From contig CM066036.1 in NCBI GenBank assembly GCA_033557465.1, forward strand, positions 721,569,828-721,633,827: a stretch of DNA of 64,000 bases. The letters are read 5' to 3'. Made by a program: the position numbers and the translations under genes. Origin of the DNA: Ichthyophis bannanicus. Its lineage: Eukaryota > Chordata > Amphibia > Gymnophiona > Ichthyophiidae. The notes beneath the pieces are model-generated. The model had not been told where the DNA came from and did no database searches. It saw only the letters and a program-made list of their open reading frames with translations. The number at the start of each line of letters is the position of its first letter. Within the stretch, counting starts at the first letter, position 1. Shown piece by piece: positions 11,126 to 23,200 of this stretch.

Positions 11126-14100
11126 CTAGGAACCACGGCGTGGCCTGCCCTTTCTGGCACGTCGCAAAACCCTACCCCCTTGTGCTGCACCCTCCCCCTC
11201 ATCTTGTGCTTGTGGAGGTGGTGGCGGTGGTGGTGGCGGTGGTTGTGCATAACTCTGCAGTATGGCACGTATCCCCTCCAGGGCCACACACATTCTTTCA
11301 AGTGGCATGTCCCTGATATCCTGCCGCAAGTGGCAAATCTCCAGCGTGTTGGCATCGATAGACTGGCGCACAGCTGCCAATTCACGACAGATGCCTGTAG
11401 GGGGGAAGCAAGGGTGGTGTGTGATATACCTCCCAAGAAACACACAACAAGATGACTCATATAACACATGATTGTCATTGTGACTGTACAAACTATAGTA
11501 TGCACGCGGATATGGTTATGAACACGCAATGTCAGAAAGGTGTATGTCAATGCCACACACAGCACATGGTTGATCTATGTGATGTGGGTGGCACACACAG
11601 GGATACACAGGTTGCCCACACACCCCCACGTGCTGCAGATATTGGAATAGGCCTGTGGACACATAGCACACACATGTCCAGTGTGCAGTGTGGCGGAGCG
11701 TGTTCGATGGACAGCAAACACACCTGTGGATACGTCGTGCTGCAGAGAGATAGAATGTGCACAGCCAACCCATGTGGGAGCACATTTGGGGGGATACACA
11801 CAGCATGGACAGGGTACAGGTGTAGCGCCATTGACTATGAGGGGTGGGGTTCGTGCAGCAGGATCACATCCCGTACATGGGCAGGTCCACCAATGCCACA
11901 TGTGTCTGACGGCAGAGGGGTCCACATACACCCAGTGGTGAAGGATCTGGGGTCAGATAACAGTGCATGTACACCTTGGTACACATGTGGAGGATGCACA
12001 ACGTGCATGGAGAGGACCAGATGGTGCAGCACAGGGTGACACAATGCAAAATGGCGACTACAGGGTCATGCTGAGCATGCAACAGCATGTGGTGAGCCCT
12101 CGGGAGGAGTGAGTCACAGAGATAGGGGGGGGCCCTCCCTTAATGTGTTTGGCAGCAGGGTTGCACCTGTGAGCTGTCTAGTCCATCAGGACCTAGCATG
12201 GGGCACCAGATAACCTGTGTGATCCGGGGGGTTCATCACAAACCATGCATTGTGCACCTCAGTGTCACATATACATGAACGGGACATGTTGCGAGCCCTG
12301 TCTGTATGTCCACCAGCCTAACGTAATTGTGGACATACATGCTGCCTCCAGGGACCTGTAAGCCTCCCAAACCATGGGTACAGGATCTTAGACCGTGTCC
12401 TGTCTGTACATCGTGCTATATGTGTGTCTGATGTCATTCCAACTGAGAGTGTCATGTGGTAGGAGTGGTCTACACCTGGTGATGCAGACCGTAGGGGATG
12501 GGGTCTGTGTGACGGTGCATGACAGACATGTATGTTTATTTACTTATTGTTTTGAAGTACTTTAAAACGTTTATATACCGCGCTATTTGTTAGCAGTGCG
12601 GTTTACATACAACAAGGGTGCACAGTCAGAGGCCTGTTCTGTGCTTACATTGTAACAGGAGTTTAAACTTGGAACATACATTGTAACAGGAGCATAAACC
12701 TCGAGCAACAGGGGAACTATGAACATATGTACAAAATATAAGTAGATTTGGATTGTATATACAGGAGGTCTAAGGCGGGTTCAAGATACTTGTGACAGGG
12801 TGCGGTTTGTAGACATTGGCAGGTGGGTGAGATGAGGTGGGGTGGATGCATGAGCAAAGTGAAGTAGGAAGATGTGGTGTTTCATTGCCTTACGGAACTG
12901 CATAAGGCCTTTGATGGATCTACTTTCAGGTGGAAGTTCGTACCAACATTTTGGGGCATAGAAGGCGAATGTCCGTTTCTTGGGTCTAGGTATGTCACCT
13001 CTGATTCCCCATGGCCTATGTGACAGTTAACATGAGTAGTTACTGGGCCACGGCTGGGCTACAGTGCTGAAGCTCAGTTGTGCAAGTGCTATGCTATTCG
13101 TGGGGTAATGTCACACAACATGATGCAGCTGAAACTGCATACCTAGTAGGTCTGCATCCATAGGTGTACACTCACCCTAGGCTCAATGTTCCCTCTAATT
13201 GTCTGTAGGCTGTGTGCGCATAACATATCAGCTGTGCAGCTTTTGCAGCAAGGTTCAATTGTTGTGCGCCACATAACGACACTCGGAGTTATATACTTTA
13301 AGATTTGACTACACGTCAGCATACAGTATGTACACCACATTGATTTTAATTAAATGAAATGAATATGGACAATTACTAAATGAAGCGGAATATGTCTAGT
13401 GATTACAATCCCAACTTTTAACTTTTAAGGACGACTATGTTGTTTTCTATCAGAATCAGGACCATACGTTTTGTGCGCTCTGCTGTAAAGTATGTGCGCT
13501 CACTCGGCGAGGTGTGTGCGCGTGCACACGCGCACAGCTTAGAGGGAACAGTGCCTAGGCTGTTATGGTGTGTGTCACATTAACATCCGCTAACATACGT
13601 CGTAACATTGCTTGTTGGGCAAATGTATCCCGTCTACTGGAGACACACATGTGACAGCTTTGGACGGTATATTGTCACATCCAGCACAGACACACCCCAC
13701 ACAGAGAGTAGTGGGTTGTGCGTTGTGCCTGTCACGTTCCGTTTTTACCAGTGGTCCCTCTCAGCTGTGCACATGTGTGTGCGCACACGACTTGCCGAGC
13801 AATCACACTACTGTATGACATAGCCCACGGAGAGAAGGTATGTGAGTCAGCTCAACAGCAACAACTACGTGCTCAGATGTCTAGATGTGTGTGTAGGTAT
13901 GGTTTGCACAGGTTATACCATAGTTTGTACTGCATGCATTGTGCTGCACATACTGCATCCGGACATGTACTCCACAGGTAGGTTGTGTACACCCCATTGC
14001 CTCTCTGTGGTGTGTAACACATTAACATTAATGCCATGGGATGCACAGCTGATATCTAATGGGCACACTGCATACAGAACATTGGGGGTGACATTGCTTC

Positions 14101-16696
14101 TCACCCACCTTCTGCATCCTGCCGTGAGGATGTTGCATGGGCTCTGAGCTCCCCCATGAGGTCATCCTCGACCACATCATCCTGCTGTGGTGGTAGGCCG
14201 GTACCTGTTCGACTAGACACCATTGGTGGGTAGGTGCTCATCTGTGGCTGCAGGGGACTCTCCCCGGAACATGGGCATGCCACCGACATTACAGGCTCCG
14301 CCTCCTCCTCCTCCCCCTCCAGGATGTGAGGGACGGCCACATCATCCCCCTCCTCCGCACCCTCCTCGTCCACCGCACCCTCCTCCGCATGTGTCAGCAT
14401 GGTGCTGTAGTCACCTGTATTGTGGGCAAACACAGATAGCACACATATGTTTACGCACTACAGCTATGTACACGTGTGTGCTGCAGACAACACATACCTG
14501 ATGGTGTGGGGACCCAGCATGTGTGCTGCATACAGGGCCCCCTACACACCCCCATACCTGTCTGTAGCCAACATGTACGTGCCCCAGGGGAACAGGTGTG
14601 TGTATTAGGTCCGCACACCTAGTTTGTTTCCCATGCCTCAGCTACAGCTATAATTGTGAAGTGATCCCCCATGCCGTCTGTCACCCCATCTGGCCAACAT
14701 CTGTCCACTCACGGCTGCTCCTTTCTCACACTTCCACCTGTATTTTCTACCCCGTGTTTGATTGTGCATGCCATTGAGCAGGCCATATGTCCCTGGGACA
14801 TACTGTGAGCATACTGCTACATGTGTCTGGCAGTGACCTACTGTGCATCGAGCAGCTAATGTAAAGCATCTTGTGCCCATTGACAGGCACATGTATCAAT
14901 GTGCGTATGGTATGTCACATAAACATGCACCCCTCACAGGCCAATGCTATATTACAGGGGATGAGGAGCACTGTTGGGGGGGGGGGTAGGTAAGGGCCTG
15001 GTACACGTGGAGATGTTTGTGACAGGTCAGGGGCCTGAGGGGATGAGGGACACATGTTGATTGTGTCCCTGCAGCATGGCAGGCAAACAGTGTGACGCCA
15101 GACAATACAAAGGCGTGTGGAGCTCTGAGGGACAGACACATATTATCTTTAGAGACATATGTCATTGTCCCAACACAGGCCATGTTTCCGTGACGTCCAC
15201 AGGGGCTGAGGGTCGACAACACATCTGCCGTTATCGCATCCGCAACCGTGTATTACTACACCTTGCCAATGCATTGTCATATGCCGGCGACAGGGAAGGT
15301 CCCCATACAGTATGCTGTTCTTGGGGGACTGCTGTAATGCCAGGCATACATACAATGCTGTGGAGACCGCTTTTACCGCCATTCACTGTGCTATCCACAG
15401 CCTTTACAACAACGTCACATATGTCCACATCTTTTCTACCTTGCTCAGATGTACGTGTGCGGTGAGGGAGGGTGCTAGCACAGTTATAGATTTAACAGAT
15501 TATGTGATCTGCATTGCCTCTACGCCTGCCATATCTTCAGTCACCAACTGCTCCATGATGTAGGTGAACCGTTCCGTTCGACCGCTGTTAAAGGTTTGTG
15601 GCCAGGGTGTAGGTGTACATGTATGAATGAGGTGGAGGAGCACATGTCAGGGACACGTACTGCCCCTGCGGCTGCCAGCACAACCAAGCATATGTTGGGT
15701 ACGTGGCATTTGTGTTTGCCACAACTATGTATTTGTCCTACAGGTCTCCCAGAGTCTTTGTATTGGCTTGATGTTACCTTTGGGGTGCGCGTGTGTGTTT
15801 GTGTTGGACAGGAGTGTGCAGGGGTACAGCACAGACCCCTGACACCAGCATGGGTACATGATGGGGCTTGGTAGAGATTTATGGGGGTGCATGTGCAAAT
15901 GTCTGCCATCTACACAATGGCTATTTCACCAAGGTATGGAGAGGTGAAATATATGCGTAGCATACGTACCTGCATGCGGATCTGCTGTATCCAGGGCCAC
16001 AGGAAGGCCATATGTGTATATCGGCCCAAGCCTGTCTGCAAGCTGCTGCTCTAGGGGCGTGAGCATGGATGGTAGGGGGCCCCCTCCACTTGTGCCACTG
16101 GCATGCTGTTGTTCTGCACACAGGTGCTGGCGCACCCCTCTTTTGATATCAGAATACCTCTTCTTTAGACAGTCAATGTCCCGCAGGGGGCCTCCTACCT
16201 CGGCAACTGCTCTGCGTATCTCCTCCCACACCGCATTACGGCCTGCTGTACTTGTGCGGCTGCTCTGCCTCCCAAACAGAGCATCATAGTTCTCGAGGAC
16301 CGTAGCGAGGAGGTTGTGGTTCTCAGAATCTGAGAACCGTGTGGCCCTCCTCCTCTGGGTCTCAGGTACAGGGGCCCTTTTCCTCTTCCCAGTGTGGCGG
16401 CTGGGTGCAGCCTGGCCCTGTGTTGATGGCCCTGCGTCTGGCTCAGCCGCCATAGCCCCTGCCTCCTGCGCAACTGGTTGCCGCACCTCCTGCACTCCCT
16501 CACCCTCCCTTTCCCTCATCCTTTCTCTGTCACTCTCTCTATCACTCCCTCTATCCCTCTCCCTCTCCCTCTCTCTCTCCCTCTCTCCCACCCTCCCTCT
16601 ATCCCTCTCAATGTCCCTCTCTCTCTCCCTCACTCTCACCCTCACCGTGCCACTTCCACTCTCCCTATGGCTCTCACTCTCCCCCTGCCGCTCCAT
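11126..16696 (-). CDS. Gene B: Myb/SANT-like Harbinger accessory protein, 433 aa
   Basis: Three exons, complement(15970-16696, 14109-14414, 11126-11394), all joined in phase 1 with GT/AG borders, giving 433 codons plus stop. The ATG at 16696 opens a low-complexity Arg-Glu/Arg-Asp N-terminus (about residues 20-68); an internal Met (60 or 82) could be the true start. A basic stretch with KRKR (104-107) and QRRR (114-117) is a likely nuclear signal. Residues 118-195 form a Myb/SANT trihelix domain with FSDSENHNLL, NAVWEEIRRAV and DCLKKRYSDIKRGV. Exon 2 is acidic. Exon 3 has helical heptads, a run of ten prolines and the basic tail RRARKGRPRRGS. In Harbinger elements such a protein binds the transposase and the element ends and aids nuclear entry. 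It diverges from gene C across 16697-17666. Confidence 0.9.
12530..13025 (-). mobile_element. 5'-truncated LINE 3' end (CR1/L2-like)
   Basis: On the minus strand the sequence encodes a typical non-LTR ORF2 C-terminus ending in a motif like LLQFRKAMKHHIF. A 3' UTR follows, with the tail taaaccgcactgctaacaa, then agcgcggtatataaacg. The same tail words occur in the SINEs at 59480-59730 and 62322-62574. Inserted in gene B intron 2. Confidence 0.65.
13184..13553 (+). mobile_element. Non-autonomous hAT element, 370 bp
   Basis: The termini are caatgttccctctaa and ttagagggaacagtg, imperfect inverted repeats. They are flanked by the exact 8-bp duplication cctaggct at 13176-13183 and 13554-13561, the length expected for hAT. 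No coding capacity. It lies in gene B intron 2. Confidence 0.92.
14415..15969 (-). other. Gene B intron 1
   Basis: A 1.55-kb intron with good phase-1 borders (CAG/gtacgt donor, tacag/GT acceptor). On the opposite strand it contains the candidate reading frame at 15076-15562 and a second open segment at about 15740-15874. Confidence 0.6.
15076..15562 (+). CDS. Candidate small gene E, unknown function
   Basis: An ATG in ideal context (gcagcATGG) opens a frame antisense to gene B intron 1. In copy 1 the frame shifts once near 15300, where copy 2 (near 37501) has one extra base; with that base the frame would continue to the TAG at 15560, about 162 codons. Copy 2 has its own extra bases at about 37338 and 37428, so neither copy is intact. 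The product would be Cys- and His-containing with no signal peptide and a central motif YRIRNRVLLHLANALSYAG. I recognise no family. It may be a chance frame in TG-rich DNA, or an accessory gene blurred by sequencing indels. Confidence 0.25.
16500..16690. repeat. CT-rich microsatellite within gene B exon 1
   Basis: Imperfect (CCCTCT)n/(CTCTCC)n repeats encode the Arg-Glu/Arg-Asp run on the minus strand. Length differs between the copies: copy 2 at 38704-38895 has indels that break the frame. Confidence 0.85.
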
Positions 16697-17135
16697 CGCC
16701 CTCCTCTCCCCACTCCCCTGGCCACACGCAACCTCACCTCACCTCACCCCTTCTCCCACTCCTACGCCACACACGTCACAGACAAAACAGATGTGAGCAC
16801 AATACTACAAACACAACACAATAAACTGAACAGTACACACCACAATACAGAGACAATTGACGACACTCCACTACACTGACACCTGCTCCAATACCTCCTG
16901 CTCTCACACTTCGCTATCCTACCTCTCACTCCTCACTCATCCCTTAACGTGCAACAGGCGCGCAGGGTGATTTATACGTTTTAGACGGTTACCTACATTG
17001 CGCATGTGCAACTGTGCCACGGTGCTGCTTGTGCGCGGTGCGTATGTGACATTGCGCAAATGGGCGTGCGTTGGTGGATGTGTGTGTGCGCGATACGCAT
17101 GTGCAGCTGTTAGCGCATGTGCGTTTGAGTGCGTG

Positions 17136-17143
17136 TGACGTCA
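17136..17143. promoter_or_regulatory. CRE palindrome
   Basis: TGACGTCA is a full-length cAMP response element in the B/C promoter. It is conserved at 39338-39345. Confidence 0.55.
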
Positions 17144-17312
17144 CGCACGTGACGCATACGCACAGGCGACGCATACGCCCATGCGTAACGAGTTGCACAT
17201 GTGCGCCGCCCACAGACAGACGCCCATGCGTAAGGGGTTGCACATGCGCGCAACACACACACAGCCGCAAATTAGGGCATTGCTGCACATGCGCGCCGCG
17301 CACGGCCATAAC

Positions 17313-17324
17313 CGCGCATGCGCA
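17313..17324. promoter_or_regulatory. NRF-1 type site
   Basis: CGCGCATGCGCA matches the YGCGCAYGCGCR consensus. It is conserved at 39515-39526. Confidence 0.55.
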
Positions 17325-17666
17325 AGGTACGTACAACATAACCTGGATAAATATGACTGCAGATTAGGTCCACATTGAGGGTTGTTTCGTAGGCGCGGTG
17401 TATGTTGGTTGTGAGTTACAGGGAGAGAAAGGCAGCTGTAGTGTATTGGATTCTGTGTGTCTGTATGGTATTGTTCTGTATTTCTCCGTTTACTGTGCTG
17501 TATTGTGTGGATCTAGTCTTGTGTGTTGTCTGCTGTAGTTGTGCTGTACGTTACATTGTATTGTGCTGTTTTGTGTGTCTCCTTTCATGTGTGGGTTGTA
17601 AGGTGTCCAGTGTTTAGGCAGGTGTGGGTGTGTTTTTGTGTGTGTGTTTGTGTGTGTCTGTAGTTC

Positions 17667-20257
17667 ATGGCGGCTGTTTATGTTGCTGCATGTGCCCTGA
17701 GACGTGGGTGGATGCTGCGGTTGCAGGACAGGGGAGATGGTGCCCATGGGGCTGAGGCACAGGGCATGGGTGTGGACCCGCAGCAACTCAGACCTGCAGC
17801 TGTGGGGGTGGTCCACACAGGTGCGGTGCGTGGACGACGCAGACGGCGTGCTGAGGTGCAGGCTCGGCAGCCTCGCCTCTACAGGCCCAGAGCCCAGCTC
17901 CAGGGCATGCGTGAGGACCTGGTCATCTCCCTGTACCGACTGAGCACAAGGGCTATTCGGGAGCTCTATGAGGATCTGCGACCTGACCTCGAGCCCCTGA
18001 CTGATCGGTCACATGCCATACCAGGTTTAGTCAAGCTCCTTGCTGCCTTACATTTCTTTGCCTCTGGCTGTTTCCAGTCATCTGTGGCTGCAGTGGGTGG
18101 CATGAGCCGCCCCACCTTCTCACGCTGTCTCCACCAAGTACTGCGTGCCATGGTCAGCCGGGTGGGGAATTACATAGCCGTTCCTCACATTGGGCAACAG
18201 TGGGGGACCCTGAACCAGGCCTTTGAGGCGTTAGCTGGGATACCACACGTGATGGGAGCTATTGATTGCACACATGTTGCCCTGGTCCCGCCTAGAGACA
18301 GGGAGGTGGTGTTCCGCAACCGCAAACACTACCATTCCCTGAATGTTCAGGTTGTATGTGATGCTAATCTGCATATTCTGAATGTGGTCCCGCGGTTTGC
18401 AGGGTCCACCCATGACTCCTATATCCTGCATCACTCAGCACTGTTCAGGCACTTTGAGGAGGGACAATATGGGGACTGTATATTGCTGGGTGAGTATTTC
18501 CATCTAACCTATTATGTGCTGCATATATGTATTGGTTTATGTAACATCTGTTATATAGGGCGCTGTTTGCCAGCTTTGCATTTGAAAACGTACCTCACGT
18601 TCAAAAGACATATGACTGTTATGTGTTTACATTGTTACAGGAGTGTATATGTGGATTAACAGGGGACCTAATTTGCATTGAGACATCAGGATTGTGATAC
18701 GGTTTGATCATACCCTGCTCATGTTGTTCTGGGAACTAAGCTCAGGTGCAGATGTGTGTCCTGTTGGTGGATTGGTACTAGTGTGTGTGTGTGACATCTG
18801 CCCACATGTGGGGGGGGGGGAAGGTTGCTGCCCTTCACACACACCTGTGATGGCGGCTCATGTTCTGGTCCTTTTGTTATTTCATGTAACGTTTATGTTC
18901 TGGACAATCCATACACCTAACCCTTGTCATGTGTGTGTGAGGTCCACACACTCACTCAGGACTGGGTTGTCACGCCGGGGTCGCGTATATACTGGGGGGG
19001 GGGGACTACATATGATGGGTTTCCCTGACCTTTGCATCTGCGAGTACAGTTTTGCATATGGATGGTCATGCATTTGGCCTGTTTCACCGCAGGAGAGATA
19101 CCTTTGGCCACTGCAGATGTGTGGGACATAGGCGACGTTGTATGTGCTGATCCTAATGTTGTTGAGCATTGTGGACAGGTGACAGCAGGGGCAAGGGACT
19201 ACATGGGTGATTACAGAGAGGTATTGGTCGCACATACCCAGGTAGGTGCTCTGCCTCTGTCCATGTGATTGGTGCAAGCTCATGTGGGCTACGGTGTGCA
19301 CCTCTGTGGGCCACAGTTTAAAAAGGCTCAGAACATGATGGAGACAGTGCAGAGGGTGGCTACTGGAAGGATAGGTGATTAGCAGGAACCAGCATATGGA
19401 GTCAATATGCTCATATTTGAGATGTGGACCTTGGAGGACAGGGGGTTATAGCGGTGATGTGGTTGTGACCCTGTCAGACCTCCCTGGCATACATGGTCTG
19501 GGTGCGAGGCTCCATCGGATTACATCACAGTTTTGGGTTGTGTACATTGCTGACATATACGTTGAACAGGTGATATGTGCATTGGTGGTATAGTCTAACG
19601 TTGGAGGTGGTCTAGATGAGGACAGGAACTGCAGTACAATACGCATGTGCCACACATAGAGGATTTCTATAGGTACAACTGGGACTGGTTTTTTTATGGC
19701 AGTATGTACAGGCTCCATAGGCCATGTTTACCATTTATATCAACATATGTATATGTTTCACAAATGCATAGTTGGTGTGTCATATATGTCTGTCAGGATG
19801 TGTTCTGCATTTGTTTCGCACGTCCATACCTGTGTACATGAGAGGTAACATGCACTCATGCATTGACATGCAACATTTCTTTCTGCAGGTGATGCAGGGT
19901 ATGGGTGTCGCCCCTGGCTGCTGACCCCTGTGCGTCATCCACGGACACATGCAGAGCGGAGGTACAATGAGGCCCACGCCTCCAGCCGCTCTGTCATAGA
20001 GCGCACCTTTGGCGTGTTGAAAAGTCGCTTCAGGTGTCTGGATAGGACAGGCGGGGCCTTACAATATAGACCTATGACTGTGGCAGAGATTATCATTGCC
20101 TGTTGCATCCTGCACAACATTGCTCTCAGGGACAATATCCGTGCAGAGATTAATGAGGATCTGGATGATGATCCACCATGCCCCCCTGTACGTGCCAGTG
20201 GTGACACACAAGAGGGCACAGCGGTCAGGCGGAGGTTGATTGCAGAGATCTTCTCTG
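17667..20257 (+). CDS. Gene C: HARBI1-type PIF/Harbinger transposase
   Basis: DDE-superfamily endonuclease that cuts and joins the element ends. Exons 17667-18489 and 19889-20257 join in phase 1 (ctgg/gtgagt, ctgcag/GT). The ATG at 17667 has good context (ttcATGG). A basic region at residues 56-71 precedes an N-terminal helical part with RPTFSRCLHQVL. The catalytic triad can be read as D200 (GAIDCTH), D276 (LLGDAGYGCRPWLL, split by the intron) and E312 (SVIERTFGVLKSRF). CCILHNIAL follows at about 346-354. About 397 residues are covered. A strong donor (G/GTACGT) at 20257 implies one more short coding exon that I cannot place; read-through would end at 20376. All catalytic residues are present and no frameshift is seen, so it may be recently active. 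Confidence 0.93.
18490..19888 (+). other. Gene C intron 1
   Basis: A 1.4-kb phase-1 intron splitting the codon before the second catalytic Asp. TG-rich, with G-runs near 18810 and 18997 that vary in length between copies. I see no other feature. Confidence 0.75.
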
Positions 20258-23200
20258 GTACGTATTGCATATATTCCCACATATATGTGCTGTTCTGTGT
20301 GTGTGATGGTCATAAAGGTTTTTGTGTCGGAACATATCACCTTCGGGTGCAAACACTGCATTGTCATTCAACTTAACATCCCACGGTCACATATAGCCAT
20401 GCGTGTGTGACCAACAATGTGGCCGCGGCACAACAGCAGCTGTTGGTGTATTATGTGTGTGGGTGTTGCTACACCTTTCAGATACTTTGTGGGTCACATT
20501 CCCAGTTAGTTGGTGGTGGTGATAGCAGTTGCTGTGAAAAGAAGAGTTCGTTGGTTTCATGGTCTGGATGGAGCACGGTGGCAGGCATATGTTGCGGTAG
20601 TCACAGTGGGAGGGATGACCCTGTTTGTGGACAGTTCCCCTGCGGGGTATTTGTTTCTATTGTACACCTTTTGTCCACTTGTGTGGGTGTTATGCTTGTG
20701 TGAGCTGGCTATGTGTGTATGTTGGCTAGGTGTGGTGACACATGTCATACATAGCACAGAGCACATGCTTATGACTGCTTTCCAATGATGTTATTAATTA
20801 TGTGCGACGGTTGTTAATGCAACCCCACAGTGTGCCCTGATGTATACCTTATCACGTAGCCTTGACATGGATGTGTGGCAGGAGGGGGACCTGCGCTGTG
20901 TGCAGCCAGGAGGCCATATCATTGATAGCAGCTGTATTGTGGAGTGGCCAGTCAGTGCATTGTTGCATATGTACACACATACAGAGGTGATGGACGTCAG
21001 ATCAGCAAAGGGTGGGTTACAGTAGCCAAGTGGTATGCTGCATGTGTGTGTGTATATTCAGTTTAGAGGTTGTCCATGAGGAACATGGCATGTGTAGCCG
21101 ATGCTATCTCAACATATGCCACATTGCTGGATGTGTCATCAGACTCTGGGATTGTATGCAGAGGATTGAGGATATGGTAAGGGCTGTTATTGTAGCTGAC
21201 TTTGAATGGAGGTTTGGACATGTTCCTGCAGGACAGGTTAATAGACCACTATAGAAGTAGCTACCCGGATAATCGGTGCTTGACACAGTACAGGTATTGT
21301 GGGACCTGTGTCTTTTGGGGATACAGCTAGGTACGTATGACCTAGATTGGCCACTGTTGGATACAGGATACTGTGATGTCTGCTGCTCGGAAAAACCCAG
21401 TATGACGTATGGCATATCTTACATGCTGTGGATGTGTGTAGGGCAGGATAGCACAGTCCACATCAGCAAGTACCTTACGGACCTTGCAAGGGATGTTACG
21501 TCCACATACACACAGACACCTAGATGACAGTTATTTGGTTATGGTGCACATATAGGCCATCCATGGTTTGACATTCGCACTCTCACACAGTGGGATGACA
21601 TGCAGCCATTATGGTCAGGTCACAGGCAGACATGGGGGTGTGGTTTTACAGACGTGGCGCTGACATTGCCATCTATTTGAGCGCATCATCAGCACACAGC
21701 TGTCAATAATATTTGGGAGTGTGTGAGGTACACTGCAGGATATGTCTTTGGCCAATGGATACAGGAGGTGTTACTGCATATCTCCATGTGTTACAGCATT
21801 GTACAGTGGGGTAACATAGAACAGTGGAAGGGCAGTACACACGGAGAGGGGGTATTGGTGGCAACATGGGGGGAGACAGCCTGATATTGTGACCTTGGGA
21901 TGGGCCATAGACATGGGGGAGCAAACACCTATCTTGACCAGTGTGTACAACAACAGAGTGGTGAGGGAGATGACAGGGGGATTGGGGTTACCTTTATATA
22001 GCAACGGACACTTCCGTGCTGCCTCTCCCATGTCACAGTTCCGTACAGTGTGATAGTGCACAGCCAGTCCCTAGGTCATGTTGTGGGGTGTGACAGCTGG
22101 GGGACAGAGAGGTGCAGTGTGTGTTTCACACCTTGGACATGAAATATGTTTGTTTCTCTTGTGTTTTTCCACTGCACAGGACATACTTTGTGAGGAAGCT
22201 GTTTCTGTGGTGCAGTGCCACTGACTGGACAGCAGCCACGATGCTGCGGTCCGGGGTACTTGGATCTACAGCTACATTGTGCCTGCAGTCATGGGCCCAA
22301 CATGTCGTAAGGTATGTGTCATACTGTGCAGATGTTGTGGTGGTTTTATTTCCTTAGGCCTCCCTTACCTAAAACTCTTGCTGTTGTCAGAAATATCCCT
22401 ATGTGTTTGTGTACAGTATGTCTTCTGCAAAAACTGTTTATGGCATTTGTACGACATAGCTACATGTGTAGTGTTTTCGTCTGACTTACAGGAAAATGCA
22501 CTTGCTGCCTCCCCAACACTGTTATCTCAGCCATCACCGGGGTATCAGGGCAGGTCACTGCGCCTTTATGTCCACAAGTTGCCAGTTGTGCACATACATG
22601 CCATGTATCACAGCTGTCCCGCAGACCGACGCATACTGTGTGGGTGCATGTTTATGCGTTGACTGTGTGCTGATGCAGTGTCCAGTCATGGTACATTATC
22701 ATGTGCTGTGAGGGGTGGGAGCACCTGGGGGGCAGTGGTGACTGTGCTACCTGTACCGTAGTGCTGTTTACATTGTCAACATTCTCAACATGTGGTGTGC
22801 GTTGTGAGCATAACTGTGTATTGTGTTCTGAGGGACCACTGTTGAGGAACCTTTTTTATTTCAGGTATCCGCATGATGTGGACATGCATCAACAGTGACT
22901 TGACATGGTGATTCTACCTGTTTGGCTGACATTGTCTCCCTTCACTGGTACATGATGTCGCTGTGGAGTCGCTCAAGGGATCGAACACGTACACATAATG
23001 CACACAACAGGTAAGGTGGACCTATGGTATTTTGGTGTACATGTGGCTGTACCTGTTGATGAGTTACTGTTTGTCTCATGTACATGTCATGGTGCCTGTC
23101 TATGCACACGAACAGATGCATATAGTGTGTAGCAGTGTGACATGGATATGGACATGCCCATATCCATGTGACACCCATTCTGCATTGACATTTGATGTGT

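Larger units (their letters stand above)
11395..14108 (-). other. Gene B intron 2
   Basis: A 2.7-kb intron that hosts the LINE 3' fragment (12530-13025) and the hAT element (13184-13553). The forward strand at 13608-13823 is open in both copies for about 70 codons, but it matches no family that I recognise. Confidence 0.6.
16697..17666. promoter_or_regulatory. Divergent promoter between genes B and C
   Basis: The 970-bp interval separates the start codons of B (-) and C (+). It is CpG-rich at 16960-17330. It contains a perfect CRE (TGACGTCA, 17136-17143), a perfect NRF-1 site (CGCGCATGCGCA, 17313-17324) and repeated gcgcatgtgc/gcacatgcgc near-matches at about 17000, 17115, 17195, 17245 and 17290. 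A TG-rich run lies just before the gene C ATG. This is the usual layout of the Harbinger transposase/Myb pair. Regulation by CREB and NRF-1 is inferred from motifs only. Confidence 0.6.

Noticed and set aside
13608..13823. Forward 70-codon frame open in both copies, as a gene
   Set aside because: No start context, acceptor or homology. The copies are nearly identical, so shared openness is not evidence of selection. Mentioned only under the intron.
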